Counted from the first letter of the stretch, positions 36,444 to 46,280 are shown. The stretch is DNA of 64,000 bases from Ralstonia condita (GCF_958405655.1 NZ_CATYWO010000004.1:348445-412444), one strand, 5' to 3'. A program made the numbers and translations. The notes: generated from the sequence alone by a model not told the origin.

Positions 36444-36938
36444 TCAGTGCTGACAGTTTGCTGGCAGATAGGCGTACATAGTAGTGACGCCAGCAGCGGA
36501 TGCAGAGTTCGCCGCGGTGGCCGTACCACAAACCCACGAGACCGTACCATCGGGATTGCCCGTGCCGAACAAGCCCAGAAAACTGCCGTCGATCGCGGCC
36601 GCTCCTGTGCTGCCCAGCGTCAGAACTACGCTGACATTAGAGCCGCTGCTCTGTTGCGTATAGGTCATTGCCGTCACGTAATGAGCATTCGAACCCAAAG
36701 GCGGAATTGGCGAGTTGGCGGTCGCTGGGAAAAGACCGTTCGTCGCATAGGCTTCGGCCAGCGCAGCACGTGCAGCATCCAGATCCGTCGTCGCTTCCGT
36801 CAGCTTCGACTTGATCATGTAGTTGTTGTAAGCCGGCAGCGCAATGGCAGCCAGAATACCCACGATCGCCACCACGATCATCAGTTCGATCAGCGTGAAA
36901 CCCTTCTGGACACGCTTGTTGAGTCGCATCGACTTCAT
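36444..36938 (-). CDS. pilA: Type IV pilin (second copy)
   Basis: 164 residues. Leader MKSMRLNKRVQKG is followed by FTLIELMIVVAIVGILAAIA; the mature helix continues ALPAYNNYMIKSKLTEA. Cys pair WVCGTA ... LPANC near the end. The helical N-terminus is nearly identical to the first copy but the globular domain is different in sequence, so these are paralogues rather than a recent duplication. Strong terminator downstream and a sigma-54 promoter upstream suggest this is the major, independently transcribed pilin. Confidence 0.93.
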   Translation of the reverse strand: MKSMRLNKRVQKGFTLIELMIVVAIVGILAAIALPAYNNYMIKSKLTEATTDLDAARAALAEAYATNGLFPATANSPIPPLGSNAHYVTAMTYTQQSSGSNVSVVLTLGSTGAAAIDGSFLGLFGTGNPDGTVSWVCGTATAANSASAAGVTTMYAYLPANCQH

Positions 36939-36983
36939 GTAATCCCCCGGATTGTTTGGTTAAAGATGATGCGGGGGAACTAG

Positions 36984-37000
36984 AGCATGGACCGTGCCAC
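36984..37000 (-). promoter_or_regulatory. Sigma-54 promoter of pilA (second copy)
   Basis: Minus strand reads TGGCACGGTCCATGCT: perfect -24 element TGGCACG, four bases, then ATGC in place of consensus TTGC with the essential GC retained. Predicted transcript start about 36972, 34 bases before ATG 36938. Confidence 0.75.
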
Positions 37001-37063
37001 CCGAAAAGATGGCCTTGTCGGCGAAAAACTGACGCGATACGCAGGAGGCGGGCACCGCGAGTT

Positions 37064-37078
37064 GACAGTTTTTGACAC
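37064..37078 (-). promoter_or_regulatory. Candidate PilR enhancer sites
   Basis: Minus strand has GTGTC-AAAAA-CTGTC, two [CG]TGTC boxes one helical turn apart, about 92-106 bases upstream of the predicted start. This fits the known PilR site pattern of Pseudomonas pilA in sequence and distance. Confidence 0.5.
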
Positions 37079-37079
37079 G

Positions 37080-37100
37080 AATTGACGAAGTTCGTCAATT
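37080..37100. repeat. Perfect 21-base palindrome upstream of pilA
   Basis: AATTGACGAA, one base, TTCGTCAATT. Perfect 10-base arms with no T-run after them, so more like a dimeric regulator site than a terminator. It is next to the candidate PilR boxes and 42 bases past the TerC stop. Confidence 0.6.
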
Positions 37101-37141
37101 TAGAGCAGTATAGAGCACTTCTTGCAGGTGCGTCCGGATGG

Positions 37142-37837
37142 TCATGCGTGGTGAGGCGCCCGCCTGCTGATCCAGCGCCCGAACGCAATCACGAGCAACG
37201 CACCGCCGCACCCCGCCGCCAACTCCGCATGCGGCACCGCCTGGTCAAACCACGCGGCGTCCACCGGATCGGTCACGAGCATATTCCCCGCCAGATAGCC
37301 AAGCAGCGCCGCCCCCAGCGTCACGATGATGGGGAAGCGTGCCATGATTCCCACGAGCAGCGTGCTGCCAAAGATGATGAGCGGCACCGACAGCCCGAGC
37401 CCGAGCACCAGCAACAGGAAGGTCGTGCCCGGCGGCCCCTTCTCCGCCGCGGCCGCGACGGCGACGACGTTATCAAGCGACATCACGAGGTCTGCGATGA
37501 GGATGGTCTGGATGGCAGGCCATAGGCCGTCGCGCTGGTGGCGGTCTGTCGCCTTGTCTTCGGCCTCGGTCAGCAGCTTGACCCCGATGTAGATCAACAG
37601 CAGCGCGCCAACCGTCTTCAGGTAAGGCAGCGCCAGCAGCTTGACAGCCAATACGGTCAGCACAATGCGCAGCGCGATGGCGGCAGCGCTTCCCCAGAAA
37701 ATCGCGCGTCTCTGCTGCGGCGTAGGCAAATTGCGCGCGGCCAGCGCGATGACGACCGCGTTGTCACCGGAGAGCACAACGTTGGTCAGGATGATGGAGC
37801 CGAGGGCAAACCAGAATGCGCTGGACGTAAGCGCCAT
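37142..37837 (-). CDS. TerC-family integral membrane protein (YjbE type)
   Basis: 231 residues with about seven membrane helices. NVVLSGDNAVVIALAARNLP and LVMSLDNVVAVAAAAEKGP carry the paired acidic S-[GL]-D-N motifs of the TerC family, linked to manganese/calcium or tellurite export. Start ATG 37837; the frame upstream overlaps the sucD terminator. I looked for a yybP-ykoY manganese riboswitch in the leader and did not find one. Confidence 0.85.
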   Translation of the reverse strand: MALTSSAFWFALGSIILTNVVLSGDNAVVIALAARNLPTPQQRRAIFWGSAAAIALRIVLTVLAVKLLALPYLKTVGALLLIYIGVKLLTEAEDKATDRHQRDGLWPAIQTILIADLVMSLDNVVAVAAAAEKGPPGTTFLLLVLGLGLSVPLIIFGSTLLVGIMARFPIIVTLGAALLGYLAGNMLVTDPVDAAWFDQAVPHAELAAGCGGALLVIAFGRWISRRAPHHA

Positions 37838-37943
37838 GAACGTTCCGAAGTTGGTCTTGTCGTGGGAGCAACGGACTGCTGTTTTGCAGATATCGATCCC
37901 GTGCCTGCGGCACATGCCGGATTGCCCACATTGTGTCGCACAA

Positions 37944-37971
37944 ACAAAAACGGGAGGCCAGGCCTCCCGTT
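37944..37971 (-). terminator. Terminator after sucD
   Basis: Minus strand ACGGGAGGCC / GGCCTCCCGT stem followed by TTTTTG, 25 bases past the sucD stop. Confidence 0.85.
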
Positions 37972-37996
37972 CTCGCATAACCTCAAACCTTGCCGA

Positions 37997-38878
37997 TTAC
38001 AGCATCGCCTTGAGCAGACGTGCCATTTCCGACGGGTTCTTGGTGGTCTTGATGCCGCAGGCTTCCATGATGTCGAGCTTGGCTTGCGCGGTGTCGGCAC
38101 CGCCCGAGATCAGCGCGCCGGCGTGGCCCATGCGCTTGCCCGGAGGCGCGGTCACGCCAGCGATGAAGCCAACCACCGGCTTCTTCATGTTGTCCTTGAT
38201 CCAGTAAGCCGCATTGGCTTCGTCCGGACCGCCGATCTCACCGATCATGACCACGGCGTCCGTTTCCGGATCGTCGTTGAACATCTTCATCACGTCGATG
38301 TGCTTCAGACCGTTGATCGGGTCGCCGCCGATACCGACTGCCGACGATTGGCCCAGGCCCAGCGCGGTCAGCTGACCCACGGCTTCGTACGTCAGCGTGC
38401 CAGAGCGCGACACCACGCCGATGCGGCCCTTGCGGTGGATGTGGCCCGGCATGATGCCGATCTTGATTTCGTCCGGTGTGATCAGGCCCGGGCAGTTCGG
38501 GCCCAGCAGCAGCGTCTTGCTACCGGCCTTACGCATCTTGTCCTTGACCATCATCATGTCGCGCACGGGGATGCCTTCGGTGATGCAAACCACCAGGTCA
38601 AGTTCGGCTTCGACAGCTTCCCAGATGGCGTCAGCGGCGCCTGCGGGCGGCACGTAGATCACCGACACGGTCGCGCCGGTCTGGGCCTTGGCGTCCTTGA
38701 CGGTTGCGTAGATGGGAATGCCTTCGAAGTCTTCGCCGGCCTTCTTCGGGTTCACGCCTGCGACGAAGCAGTTCTTGCCGTTGGCGTAATCGCGACAGCC
38801 GCGGGTGTGGAACTGGCCGGTCTTGCCGGTAATCCCCTGGGTGATGACCTTGGTATCTTTGTTGATCAGAATCGACAT
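37997..38878 (-). CDS. sucD: Succinyl-CoA synthetase alpha subunit
   Basis: 293 residues. GITGKTGQFHT (CoA-binding), GPNCPGLITP and the phosphorylated-His region GRIGVVSRSGTLTYEA ... GHAGALISGG are conserved. With SucC it interconverts succinyl-CoA and succinate with ATP formation in the TCA cycle. 88 bases after sucC; ended by a strong terminator. Confidence 0.96.
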   Translation of the reverse strand: MSILINKDTKVITQGITGKTGQFHTRGCRDYANGKNCFVAGVNPKKAGEDFEGIPIYATVKDAKAQTGATVSVIYVPPAGAADAIWEAVEAELDLVVCITEGIPVRDMMMVKDKMRKAGSKTLLLGPNCPGLITPDEIKIGIMPGHIHRKGRIGVVSRSGTLTYEAVGQLTALGLGQSSAVGIGGDPINGLKHIDVMKMFNDDPETDAVVMIGEIGGPDEANAAYWIKDNMKKPVVGFIAGVTAPPGKRMGHAGALISGGADTAQAKLDIMEACGIKTTKNPSEMARLLKAML

Positions 38879-38966
38879 GCTGTAATCCTTTTATGCAGCG
38901 AGCCTCGCCGACGTACTCAGCAGCGGGCGCAACTCGCGTTCGCGTATGGTTGGGTCAGCGGGCGGC

Positions 38967-40133
38967 TTACTTGCCGGCGGCTGCGGCCACGACCTTCTCG
39001 GCGGCCTCTGCCATCGTGTCTGCGGCAATGATGGGCAGACCCGAGTCAGCCAGCATCTTCTTGCCGAGGTCTTCGTTGGTGCCCTTCATGCGCACGACCA
39101 GCGGCACCGACAGCGACACAGCCTTCGCCGCCGCGATCACGCCTTCGGCGATCACGTCGCAACGCATGATGCCGCCGAAGATGTTGACCAGGATGGCCTT
39201 CACGTCCGGGTTCTTCAGCATCAGCTTGAAGGCTTCGGTCACCTTCTCAGTGGTGGCACCGCCGCCCACATCGAGGAAGTTGGCCGGCTCGCCGCCGAAC
39301 AGCTTGATGGTGTCCATCGTGGCCATGGCCAGGCCGGCGCCGTTCACCAGGCAACCGATGTTGCCGTCGAGCGAGATGTAAGCCAGGTCGAACTTCGAGG
39401 CTTCGATTTCGGCCGGGTCTTCTTCATCCAGATCGCGGTAGGCAACGATTTCCGGGTGACGGAACAGCGCGTTCGAATCGAAGTTGAACTTGGCGTCCAG
39501 CGCGATGACCTTGCCGTCGCCGGTCAGGATCAGCGGGTTGATTTCAGCTTGCGAAGCGTCGGTTTCCCAGAATGCCTTGTACAGGCCCTGCAGGGCTTGG
39601 CGGGCTTGCGGCACGCTCGCGTCGGGCACGCCGATCTTGCGGGCGATGTCGTCAGCCTGGGCGTCTTGCAGGCCGGCTTGCGGATCGATCAGCAGCGTGT
39701 GGATTTTTTCCGGGTGCGATTCTGCGACTTCTTCGATGTCCATGCCGCCTTCGCTCGAGGCCATCAGCGCGACCTGCTGCGACACACGGTCCACCACCAG
39801 CGACACGTACAGTTCCTTCTTGATGTCCGCGCCTTCTTCGATCAGCAGACGCTTGACCAGCTTGCCTTCCGGACCGGTCTGGTGCGTCACCAGCGTCATG
39901 CCCAGGATGCTGCTGGCGTATTCCTTGACCTGCTCCATGCTCTTGGCCACCTTCACGCCGCCGCCCTTGCCACGGCCGCCCGCATGAATCTGTGCCTTCA
40001 CGACCCACACCGGGCCGCCCAGGGTTTCTGCGGCCTTGATAGCCTCGTCGACCGAGAAGGCCGGAATGCCGCGCGGAACCGGCACATTGTATTTGCGCAG
40101 GATTTCCTTGCCTTGGTACTCATGGATATTCAT
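38967..40133 (-). CDS. sucC: Succinyl-CoA synthetase beta subunit
   Basis: 388 residues, usual length. ATP-grasp fold: MNIHEYQGKEILRKYNVPVP, VVKAQIHAGGRGKGGGV, EINPLI and LVNIFGGIMRCD. Ribosome-binding site AGGAAAC just before ATG 40133. First gene of sucCD on the minus strand. Confidence 0.96.
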   Translation of the reverse strand: MNIHEYQGKEILRKYNVPVPRGIPAFSVDEAIKAAETLGGPVWVVKAQIHAGGRGKGGGVKVAKSMEQVKEYASSILGMTLVTHQTGPEGKLVKRLLIEEGADIKKELYVSLVVDRVSQQVALMASSEGGMDIEEVAESHPEKIHTLLIDPQAGLQDAQADDIARKIGVPDASVPQARQALQGLYKAFWETDASQAEINPLILTGDGKVIALDAKFNFDSNALFRHPEIVAYRDLDEEDPAEIEASKFDLAYISLDGNIGCLVNGAGLAMATMDTIKLFGGEPANFLDVGGGATTEKVTEAFKLMLKNPDVKAILVNIFGGIMRCDVIAEGVIAAAKAVSLSVPLVVRMKGTNEDLGKKMLADSGLPIIAADTMAEAAEKVVAAAAGK

Positions 40134-40198
40134 GCGTGTTTCCTTTGCTAGGCAGAGTGAGTGTGATGAATGTTGAAAACGCGAGCGGCGCGGATTCG

Positions 40199-40849
40199 TC
40201 AGGACGACGGCCCGGGCGACGGCTCGGTGACTGGCGGTAGGATCTTGGCTGGCGGCTTGGCTTGCGATTCAGGTTGCGGCTGATAGGCAAACCAGCGCGG
40301 GTAATGCTTACGGACCACTTCGCCCTCGAAATGCAGGGCGTGACAGCCGTGGAGTTGATAAGGCGGCGTTTCGCCAGGCTCGACCGGTCGCACATCGTTC
40401 GAGTTGTCGCGCACCGGGAAGACGTCGCCCGCGAAAGCTTGGATGGCCGCGGTGGGCAGCACGCCGCATAACTCCGTCAGGTGCGTACACCCCGCCACGC
40501 CGCCGAGTCTCTCACGGGATGCCTTGCGGAACCCTTTCATGAGATTCAAACCGATGAGCTTGCGGTAGGCCGGCCCGATGGTGTCGCAATGTGTGGGATA
40601 AGGCACCCAATCAGAGCACGCCTCAGCTTCCACGATGTTCATGCGGGTATCGATGGTCACGCGCAGCCACAGGTCGTGCAGAGGTTCGCCCTGTGGACGA
40701 ACGCCCCCGCTGGCAAGCGGGATATCGCGTGGCTTGGTGTCCGTCAGGCGCGCTTCGATGTCCCACAGGCCGTCTTCCCGCAAATAGGCCTCCACCGTGA
40801 TGGCACGGCGGTGGCGCATGACGCGCGGGACGGGCGTGGACAAAGGCAT
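40199..40849 (-). CDS. DUF2889 family protein
   Basis: 216 residues. The pattern MRHRRAITVEAYLREDGLWDIEARLTDTK, LWLRVTIDTRM and CTHLTELCGVLPTAAIQAFAG is that of DUF2889, a conserved proteobacterial family of unknown function. Soluble, two or three conserved Cys. Start ATG 40849; a longer frame to 40891 exists. Precedes sucC on the same strand. Confidence 0.8.
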   Translation of the reverse strand: MPLSTPVPRVMRHRRAITVEAYLREDGLWDIEARLTDTKPRDIPLASGGVRPQGEPLHDLWLRVTIDTRMNIVEAEACSDWVPYPTHCDTIGPAYRKLIGLNLMKGFRKASRERLGGVAGCTHLTELCGVLPTAAIQAFAGDVFPVRDNSNDVRPVEPGETPPYQLHGCHALHFEGEVVRKHYPRWFAYQPQPESQAKPPAKILPPVTEPSPGPSS

Positions 40850-41137
40850 GGACCAGACAGACCGATAGGACCGATGGAGGCAGGCGCACACGGATCTCGT
40901 GCATCACCTACGGGACGCGCGCAGCGGCGCATGAGCCGCTAAACACGAACGCAATCGTCTTGCCACCGAAGTAGAAGACGGCATCAAAGTCGTGGATTTT
41001 AACACGTCGTCGCAACCGAACCGGGTCGCATGCTGCATTGCGGTGACAGAGTGGTCGCAACAAGCGCCATCGATACAACCGAAAAGACCGAGACCCAAGC
41101 CGATTGTCATCGGCAATTGTTGCGAGATCGCCGATAT

Positions 41138-41617
41138 TCAGCTGGATTCGTCACCGCCATCCAGCAATTCTTCCGAGCCGGCGATGATGCGAGACACCAC
41201 AGAACGAGAGAAGCCACGCGCCATCATGAAGCGAACCTGCTTTGCTCGTTCGGCCAAATCGGCAGGTGGGCAGCCGAAGCGTTTTTCCCACAACGCCTTT
41301 GCCCGCGCGGCTTCGGTGTCTTGCAGTTGCGCCTTGACCTCGTCGAGTGTCTCAGCGCCGAGTTGGTGGGATTTCAACTCCTGCATCAGACGGGCGGTGC
41401 CGTAGCGGCCCGCGCGACGGTGCACCACACTTTCGGCAAAGCGAGCGTTCGAAAGCCAGTTTTCGTGCTCCAGCCAGTCCAGGAGCGCATCCAACGCCTC
41501 AGCGGACTCGGCATGCGGAGCCAGCTTGCGGCGAAGCTCCGTCCGGCTGTGCTCGCGCTGCGAGAGATACCCCAGCGCACGCGCCTTCAGCGATAACGGT
41601 TGACGCGGCAATGGCAT
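41138..41617 (-). CDS. recX: RecX, regulatory protein of RecA
   Basis: 159 residues of repeated three-helix units: ALGYLSQREHSRTELRRKL, WLSNARFAESVVHRRAGRYG, RFGCPPADLAERAKQVRFMMARGF. Binds the RecA filament and limits its growth. Lies 96 bases after recA with a terminator between, so expression is lower than recA. Confidence 0.92.
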   Translation of the reverse strand: MPLPRQPLSLKARALGYLSQREHSRTELRRKLAPHAESAEALDALLDWLEHENWLSNARFAESVVHRRAGRYGTARLMQELKSHQLGAETLDEVKAQLQDTEAARAKALWEKRFGCPPADLAERAKQVRFMMARGFSRSVVSRIIAGSEELLDGGDESS

Positions 41618-41633
41618 TGATTCAGCACCAAAA

Positions 41634-41667
41634 GAAAAAACGCCCGCCGTTGGGGAACGGCAGGCGT
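41634..41667 (-). terminator. Terminator/attenuator between recA and recX
   Basis: Minus strand CGCCTGCCGTT / AACGGCGGGCG stem with a CCCC loop and TTTTTT tail, about 47 bases past the recA stop and directly before recX. Partial read-through would set recX levels. Confidence 0.8.
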
Positions 41668-41713
41668 ATTCAATCTCGATAGAGCCGCCGATCTGCGCCG
41701 ACGGCCGGCCCAA

Positions 41714-42772
<1,059 letters not shown>

Positions 42773-42915
42773 GGTCGTCCTTCGTGCAAATTGGTGTATA
42801 AACTGGCCGCAAGGGCTTGCGATTCCAGCGGTTGTCTGCAACAACGGGCCGCACATCCCAGCCCAGTTTCATCACTTTAGCGCCGCCAAGACTACAGCAC
42901 GGCGAATTCGAGACA

Positions 42916-42931
42916 CTGTATAAAAAACCAG
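42916..42931. promoter_or_regulatory. Candidate LexA (SOS) box
   Basis: CTGTATAAAAAACCAG, matching CTG-N10-CAG with CTGTATA on the left arm and extended symmetry CACTG...CAGTG. It lies in the divergent gap between recA and the response regulator; control of recA is the simplest reading. Confidence 0.5.
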
Positions 42932-43031
42932 TGGTTTTGACAAGTCTCCCGGATTTCGTGTCGCGCAAAAACCATGTAGCGGCGGAATGGGCGAAACAGA
43001 AACCTCGCCCCAGCATCGCGGGGAGACACGC

Positions 43032-43736
43032 ATGCGCATTCTGATTGCCGAAGACGACGCCACCTTGGCCGACGGGCTGACCCGTTCGCTGCGCCAGGCG
43101 GGCTACGCCGTCGACCGTGCCGCCGATGGCGCGGCCGCCGACGCTGCGCTGTCCGCCCAGACAGCGCAAACCTATGACTTGCTGATCCTCGATGTGGGCC
43201 TGCCGCGCATGTCGGGGCTGGAGGTGCTCAAGCGCCTGCGCTCGCGCGGGGCGATGCTGCCGGTGCTGATCCTGACCGCCGCAGACAGTGTGGAAGAGCG
43301 CGTCAAGGGCTTGGACCTGGGCGCCGACGATTACATGGCCAAACCCTTCGCCCTGTCGGAGCTGGAGGCGCGCGTGCGCGCACTCGTGCGGCGCGGCGCG
43401 GGCGGCGGCGCGACGCTGGTCCGGCATGGTCCGCTGGCGTTCGACCAGGTGGGGCGCATCGCCTATATCCATGACCAGGTGGTCGAGCTCTCCGCTCGCG
43501 AAATCGGCCTGCTGGAGATTCTGCTCGCGCGCGTGGGCCGGCTGGTGTCGAAGGAACAGCTGGTCGACCACTTATGCGGCTGGGGCGAGGAAGTGAGCAA
43601 CAACGCCATCGAGGTCTATATCCATCGGCTTCGCAAGAAGATCGAGGTGGATGGCATCCGCATTGCCACCGTCCGCGGGCTCGGCTATTGCCTGGAACGC
43701 GCTGCCACCACGGCCCCGGCTGCCGCCCATGGTTGA
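43032..43736 (+). CDS. OmpR-family response regulator (TctD/QseB-like)
   Basis: 234 residues: receiver domain (EDDATLADGL, phospho-Asp in LLILDVGLPRM, LILTAAD, Lys in YMAKPF) and a winged-helix DNA-binding domain ending RGLGYCLE. GGGAGA precedes ATG 43032 by 6 bases. Overlaps the kinase gene by 8 bases, forming a two-component operon with the DUF4212 gene. Confidence 0.9.
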   Translation: MRILIAEDDATLADGLTRSLRQAGYAVDRAADGAAADAALSAQTAQTYDLLILDVGLPRMSGLEVLKRLRSRGAMLPVLILTAADSVEERVKGLDLGADDYMAKPFALSELEARVRALVRRGAGGGATLVRHGPLAFDQVGRIAYIHDQVVELSAREIGLLEILLARVGRLVSKEQLVDHLCGWGEEVSNNAIEVYIHRLRKKIEVDGIRIATVRGLGYCLERAATTAPAAAHG

Positions 43737-45285
43737 TCGGCTGGCTTGGCCCTGGCGCCGCCCCCGGGCACCGCGACCGGAACGTCCCGGCACCGCGCCC
43801 ACGGCTGACGACCGCGACCTCGCTGACACCCTTCCCCACTTGGAAGACGACGCCTCGCGGCCCGTCGCGCGCTCGCTCTTCGGCGAGATTCTCGACTGGA
43901 TGCTGGCGCCCCTGCTGCTGCTCTGGCCGATGAGCATTGCTGTGACCTACCTGGTGGCCAAGTCGATTGCAAACGCGCCTTACGACCGCGCGCTGGAATC
44001 GAGTGCCATCGTGCTCAGTCAGCAATTGCGCGAAGTGAACGGTCGCGTGACGCTGCAATTGCCGATCTCGGCGCGCGAGATCCTGCGCGCGGACGAAACC
44101 GACAACATCTATTACCAGGTGCTCGGCACCAATGGCGAGTTCGTCTCGGGTGACCGCGACCTACCCTTGCCTCCCGAGGAAGATGCGGGTGCCGGCGGAT
44201 TGGTTCAGCTGCGCGACGAACGTATCCATGGCGCGGACATCCGCGTTGCCTACACGTACGTGCAGCAGCCCGGCGCCGCCGGCAAACCCGCGCTGGTGCA
44301 GGTGGCCGAGACGCTCGACAAGCGTGCGCAACTGGCCAATGAAATCATCAAGGGCGTGATCCTGCCGCAGTTCGTGATCCTGCCGCTGGCGGTGATCCTG
44401 GTGTGGTTCGGGCTCACGCGGGGTCTGGCGCCGCTCAATGCCATCCAGGAGCGCATCCGAGCGCGCAACCCGGGAGACACCAGCCCCATCGACGAAGGCG
44501 CCGCGCCGCAGGAGCTGACCCCGCTGGTGGCGTCGTTCAATGATCTGCTCGGGCGGCTGGAGCAATCGGTGCACACGCAAAAGCGTTTCATTGCCGACGC
44601 CGCGCACCAGATGAAGACGCCGCTGGCAGGTCTGCGCATGCAGGCCGAGCTCGCCCAGCGCGAGCAATCGCCTGACGAATTGCGCCGCACGCTCGCACAT
44701 ATCGCCGACAGTTCGGATCGCACCGCGCACCTGGTCAAGCAACTGCTCTCGCTTGCGCGCATGGAGAACATGGGCGCGACCGACGGCATGGTGCCGCTGG
44801 ACATCTGTGCGCTATCACGCGAGGTGGTGGCCGACTGGCTCTCGAAGGCATGGGCCAAACACATCGATCTCGGTTTCGAGGAGCCCGGCGCTCCGGTCAG
44901 GATCTCCGGCAATGCGACGATGCTCGCCGAGATGCTCAACAACCTGCTCGACAACGCGATCCGCTACACGCCCGAGGGCGGCCGCATCACCGTGCGCATC
45001 ACCACTGCGCCGTTCGAGCCCTTCGTCTTCATCGACGTCGACGACACCGGCCCCGGCATCCCTGTGGCAGAACGTGAACGCGTCATGCAGCGTTTCTATC
45101 GCATCCTGGGTACGCAGGCGGAAGGCAGCGGATTGGGCCTGGCCATCGTGCGCGAAATCGTGCAGCAGCACGGCGGCGACATCGAAGTGCTCGACAACGT
45201 GTATCAGACGTCTCCGCGCATGGCCGGCGCACGCTTTCGCATTACGCTGCATCGTGGCTCGCCCGGCGAGGAGCCCAGCGCATGA
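43729..45285 (+). CDS. Sensor histidine kinase (TctE-like, 2CSK_N domain)
   Basis: 518 residues. Two membrane helices (about residues 60-85 and 220-245) bracket a periplasmic 2CSK_N-type domain. Then HAMP-like linker, H-box RFIADAAHQMKTPLAG, N-box LLDNAIRYTPEGG, G1 DDTGPGIP and G2 GSGLGLAIV: a complete kinase. TctE relatives sense tricarboxylates; with the acetate/solute transport genes nearby the signal may be an organic acid, an inference only. Start ATG 43729 overlaps the regulator. Confidence 0.88.
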   Translation: MVDRLAWPWRRPRAPRPERPGTAPTADDRDLADTLPHLEDDASRPVARSLFGEILDWMLAPLLLLWPMSIAVTYLVAKSIANAPYDRALESSAIVLSQQLREVNGRVTLQLPISAREILRADETDNIYYQVLGTNGEFVSGDRDLPLPPEEDAGAGGLVQLRDERIHGADIRVAYTYVQQPGAAGKPALVQVAETLDKRAQLANEIIKGVILPQFVILPLAVILVWFGLTRGLAPLNAIQERIRARNPGDTSPIDEGAAPQELTPLVASFNDLLGRLEQSVHTQKRFIADAAHQMKTPLAGLRMQAELAQREQSPDELRRTLAHIADSSDRTAHLVKQLLSLARMENMGATDGMVPLDICALSREVVADWLSKAWAKHIDLGFEEPGAPVRISGNATMLAEMLNNLLDNAIRYTPEGGRITVRITTAPFEPFVFIDVDDTGPGIPVAERERVMQRFYRILGTQAEGSGLGLAIVREIVQQHGGDIEVLDNVYQTSPRMAGARFRITLHRGSPGEEPSA

Positions 45286-45587
45286 GCATCACACCTGGCA
45301 CACCGTCGCGCCGCCGCTGGATCACCAACATGCGCTGGATTGCCGCGCTGCTTGGCGTGTGGTTCGTGGTGACCTTCGTAGTGGCGTTCTTCGCCCGCGA
45401 TCTGTCGATGCGCATTTTCGATTGGCCGTTTGCCTACTGGGTGGCAAGCCAGGGGGCGCCCATCGCCTACGTACTGATCACGGTGCTCTATGCATGGCGG
45501 ACCAACCGCGCCGCGGACGCAGCCGAACACGACGCCGAGGCTGCACAGGCGCCTGCCCAGGATCAATCACGGCCGCCTTCCATCTGA
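45282..45587 (+). CDS. DUF4212 small membrane protein, orphan symporter subunit
   Basis: 101 residues with two hydrophobic helices (WIAALLGVWFVVTFVVAFFA and FAYWVASQGAPIAYVLITVLYAW), the DUF4212 pattern. Family members are usually the small partner of a VC_2705-type Na+/solute symporter encoded next door. No such symporter follows here; instead a convergent exonuclease gene begins 30 bases later. Starts in an ATGA overlap with the kinase. Confidence 0.85.
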   Translation: MSITPGTPSRRRWITNMRWIAALLGVWFVVTFVVAFFARDLSMRIFDWPFAYWVASQGAPIAYVLITVLYAWRTNRAADAAEHDAEAAQAPAQDQSRPPSI

Positions 45588-45616
45588 GGCGCCGACAAGG
45601 CTCGCCGCGCACAGCA

Positions 45617-46267
45617 TCAAGCCGCACCCAGGTGGCGCAGCTTGACGAAGGCAAGCGCGGCCATCACGGCATCGTTGAGCGCGTCGTGCGCATCCCACGT
45701 CGGCAGGCCCAACTCGGCCATCAAGGTGGAGAACCGCAGGTCCAGATCCGGGTCACCCTGTTGCCGGTAGGGCGGCAATTGCCGAAACCGGTAGTCGTAG
45801 TACAGCGCGGAGATTTCGATCTTCGGCTGCGGCAGGCCGATACCCAGCATCGGTATCAGCACCCGGTTGAGCATGGCCACATCGAATTCGAGGTAGTAGC
45901 CCACCAACGGCCGGCTGCCGATGAACTGCAGCAACGATCGGACCGCCTGCTCAACCGGCACGCCATCGGCCAGATCCCGTTTTCGCAAGCGGTGCACGCA
46001 AATGCTGTCAGCGCCCACTTCGCCCTGCGGCTTGATGAGAAGTTCCAGGCGTTCGCTGGTCAGGATGCGATCGCCGACAATGCGGACCGCGCCGATGGAG
46101 ATGATCTCGTCGGTGCGCACGTTCAGGCCGGTGGTTTCGCAGTCGAGCGCGACCCATTCGTCGGCAGGCGGCGGATCGAACAGGAACCGGAACGCCGGAT
46201 CGCGCAGCTTGCCCAGCAAGCGCCGCCTGCGCAGCGCCTGCAGCGAGTCTGCAAGCCACCTGTTCAT
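45617..46267 (-). CDS. DnaQ-like 3'-5' exonuclease
   Basis: 216 residues. DEDDh motifs: ALDCETTGLN, EFDVAMLN and HDALNDAVMAAL with the catalytic His. It may proofread or trim nucleic acids; not the chromosomal epsilon subunit by its short C-terminus and context. 13 bases after the cNMP-CBS-DUF294 gene; the pair accompanies acetate symporters in many proteobacteria. Confidence 0.87.
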   Translation of the reverse strand: MNRWLADSLQALRRRRLLGKLRDPAFRFLFDPPPADEWVALDCETTGLNVRTDEIISIGAVRIVGDRILTSERLELLIKPQGEVGADSICVHRLRKRDLADGVPVEQAVRSLLQFIGSRPLVGYYLEFDVAMLNRVLIPMLGIGLPQPKIEISALYYDYRFRQLPPYRQQGDPDLDLRFSTLMAELGLPTWDAHDALNDAVMAALAFVKLRHLGAA

Positions 46268-46280
46268 GTCCGCGACCCGC

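Noticed and set aside
37838..37943. Possible yybP-ykoY manganese riboswitch before the TerC gene
   Set aside because: The conserved core bases of that riboswitch are not visible in the leader.
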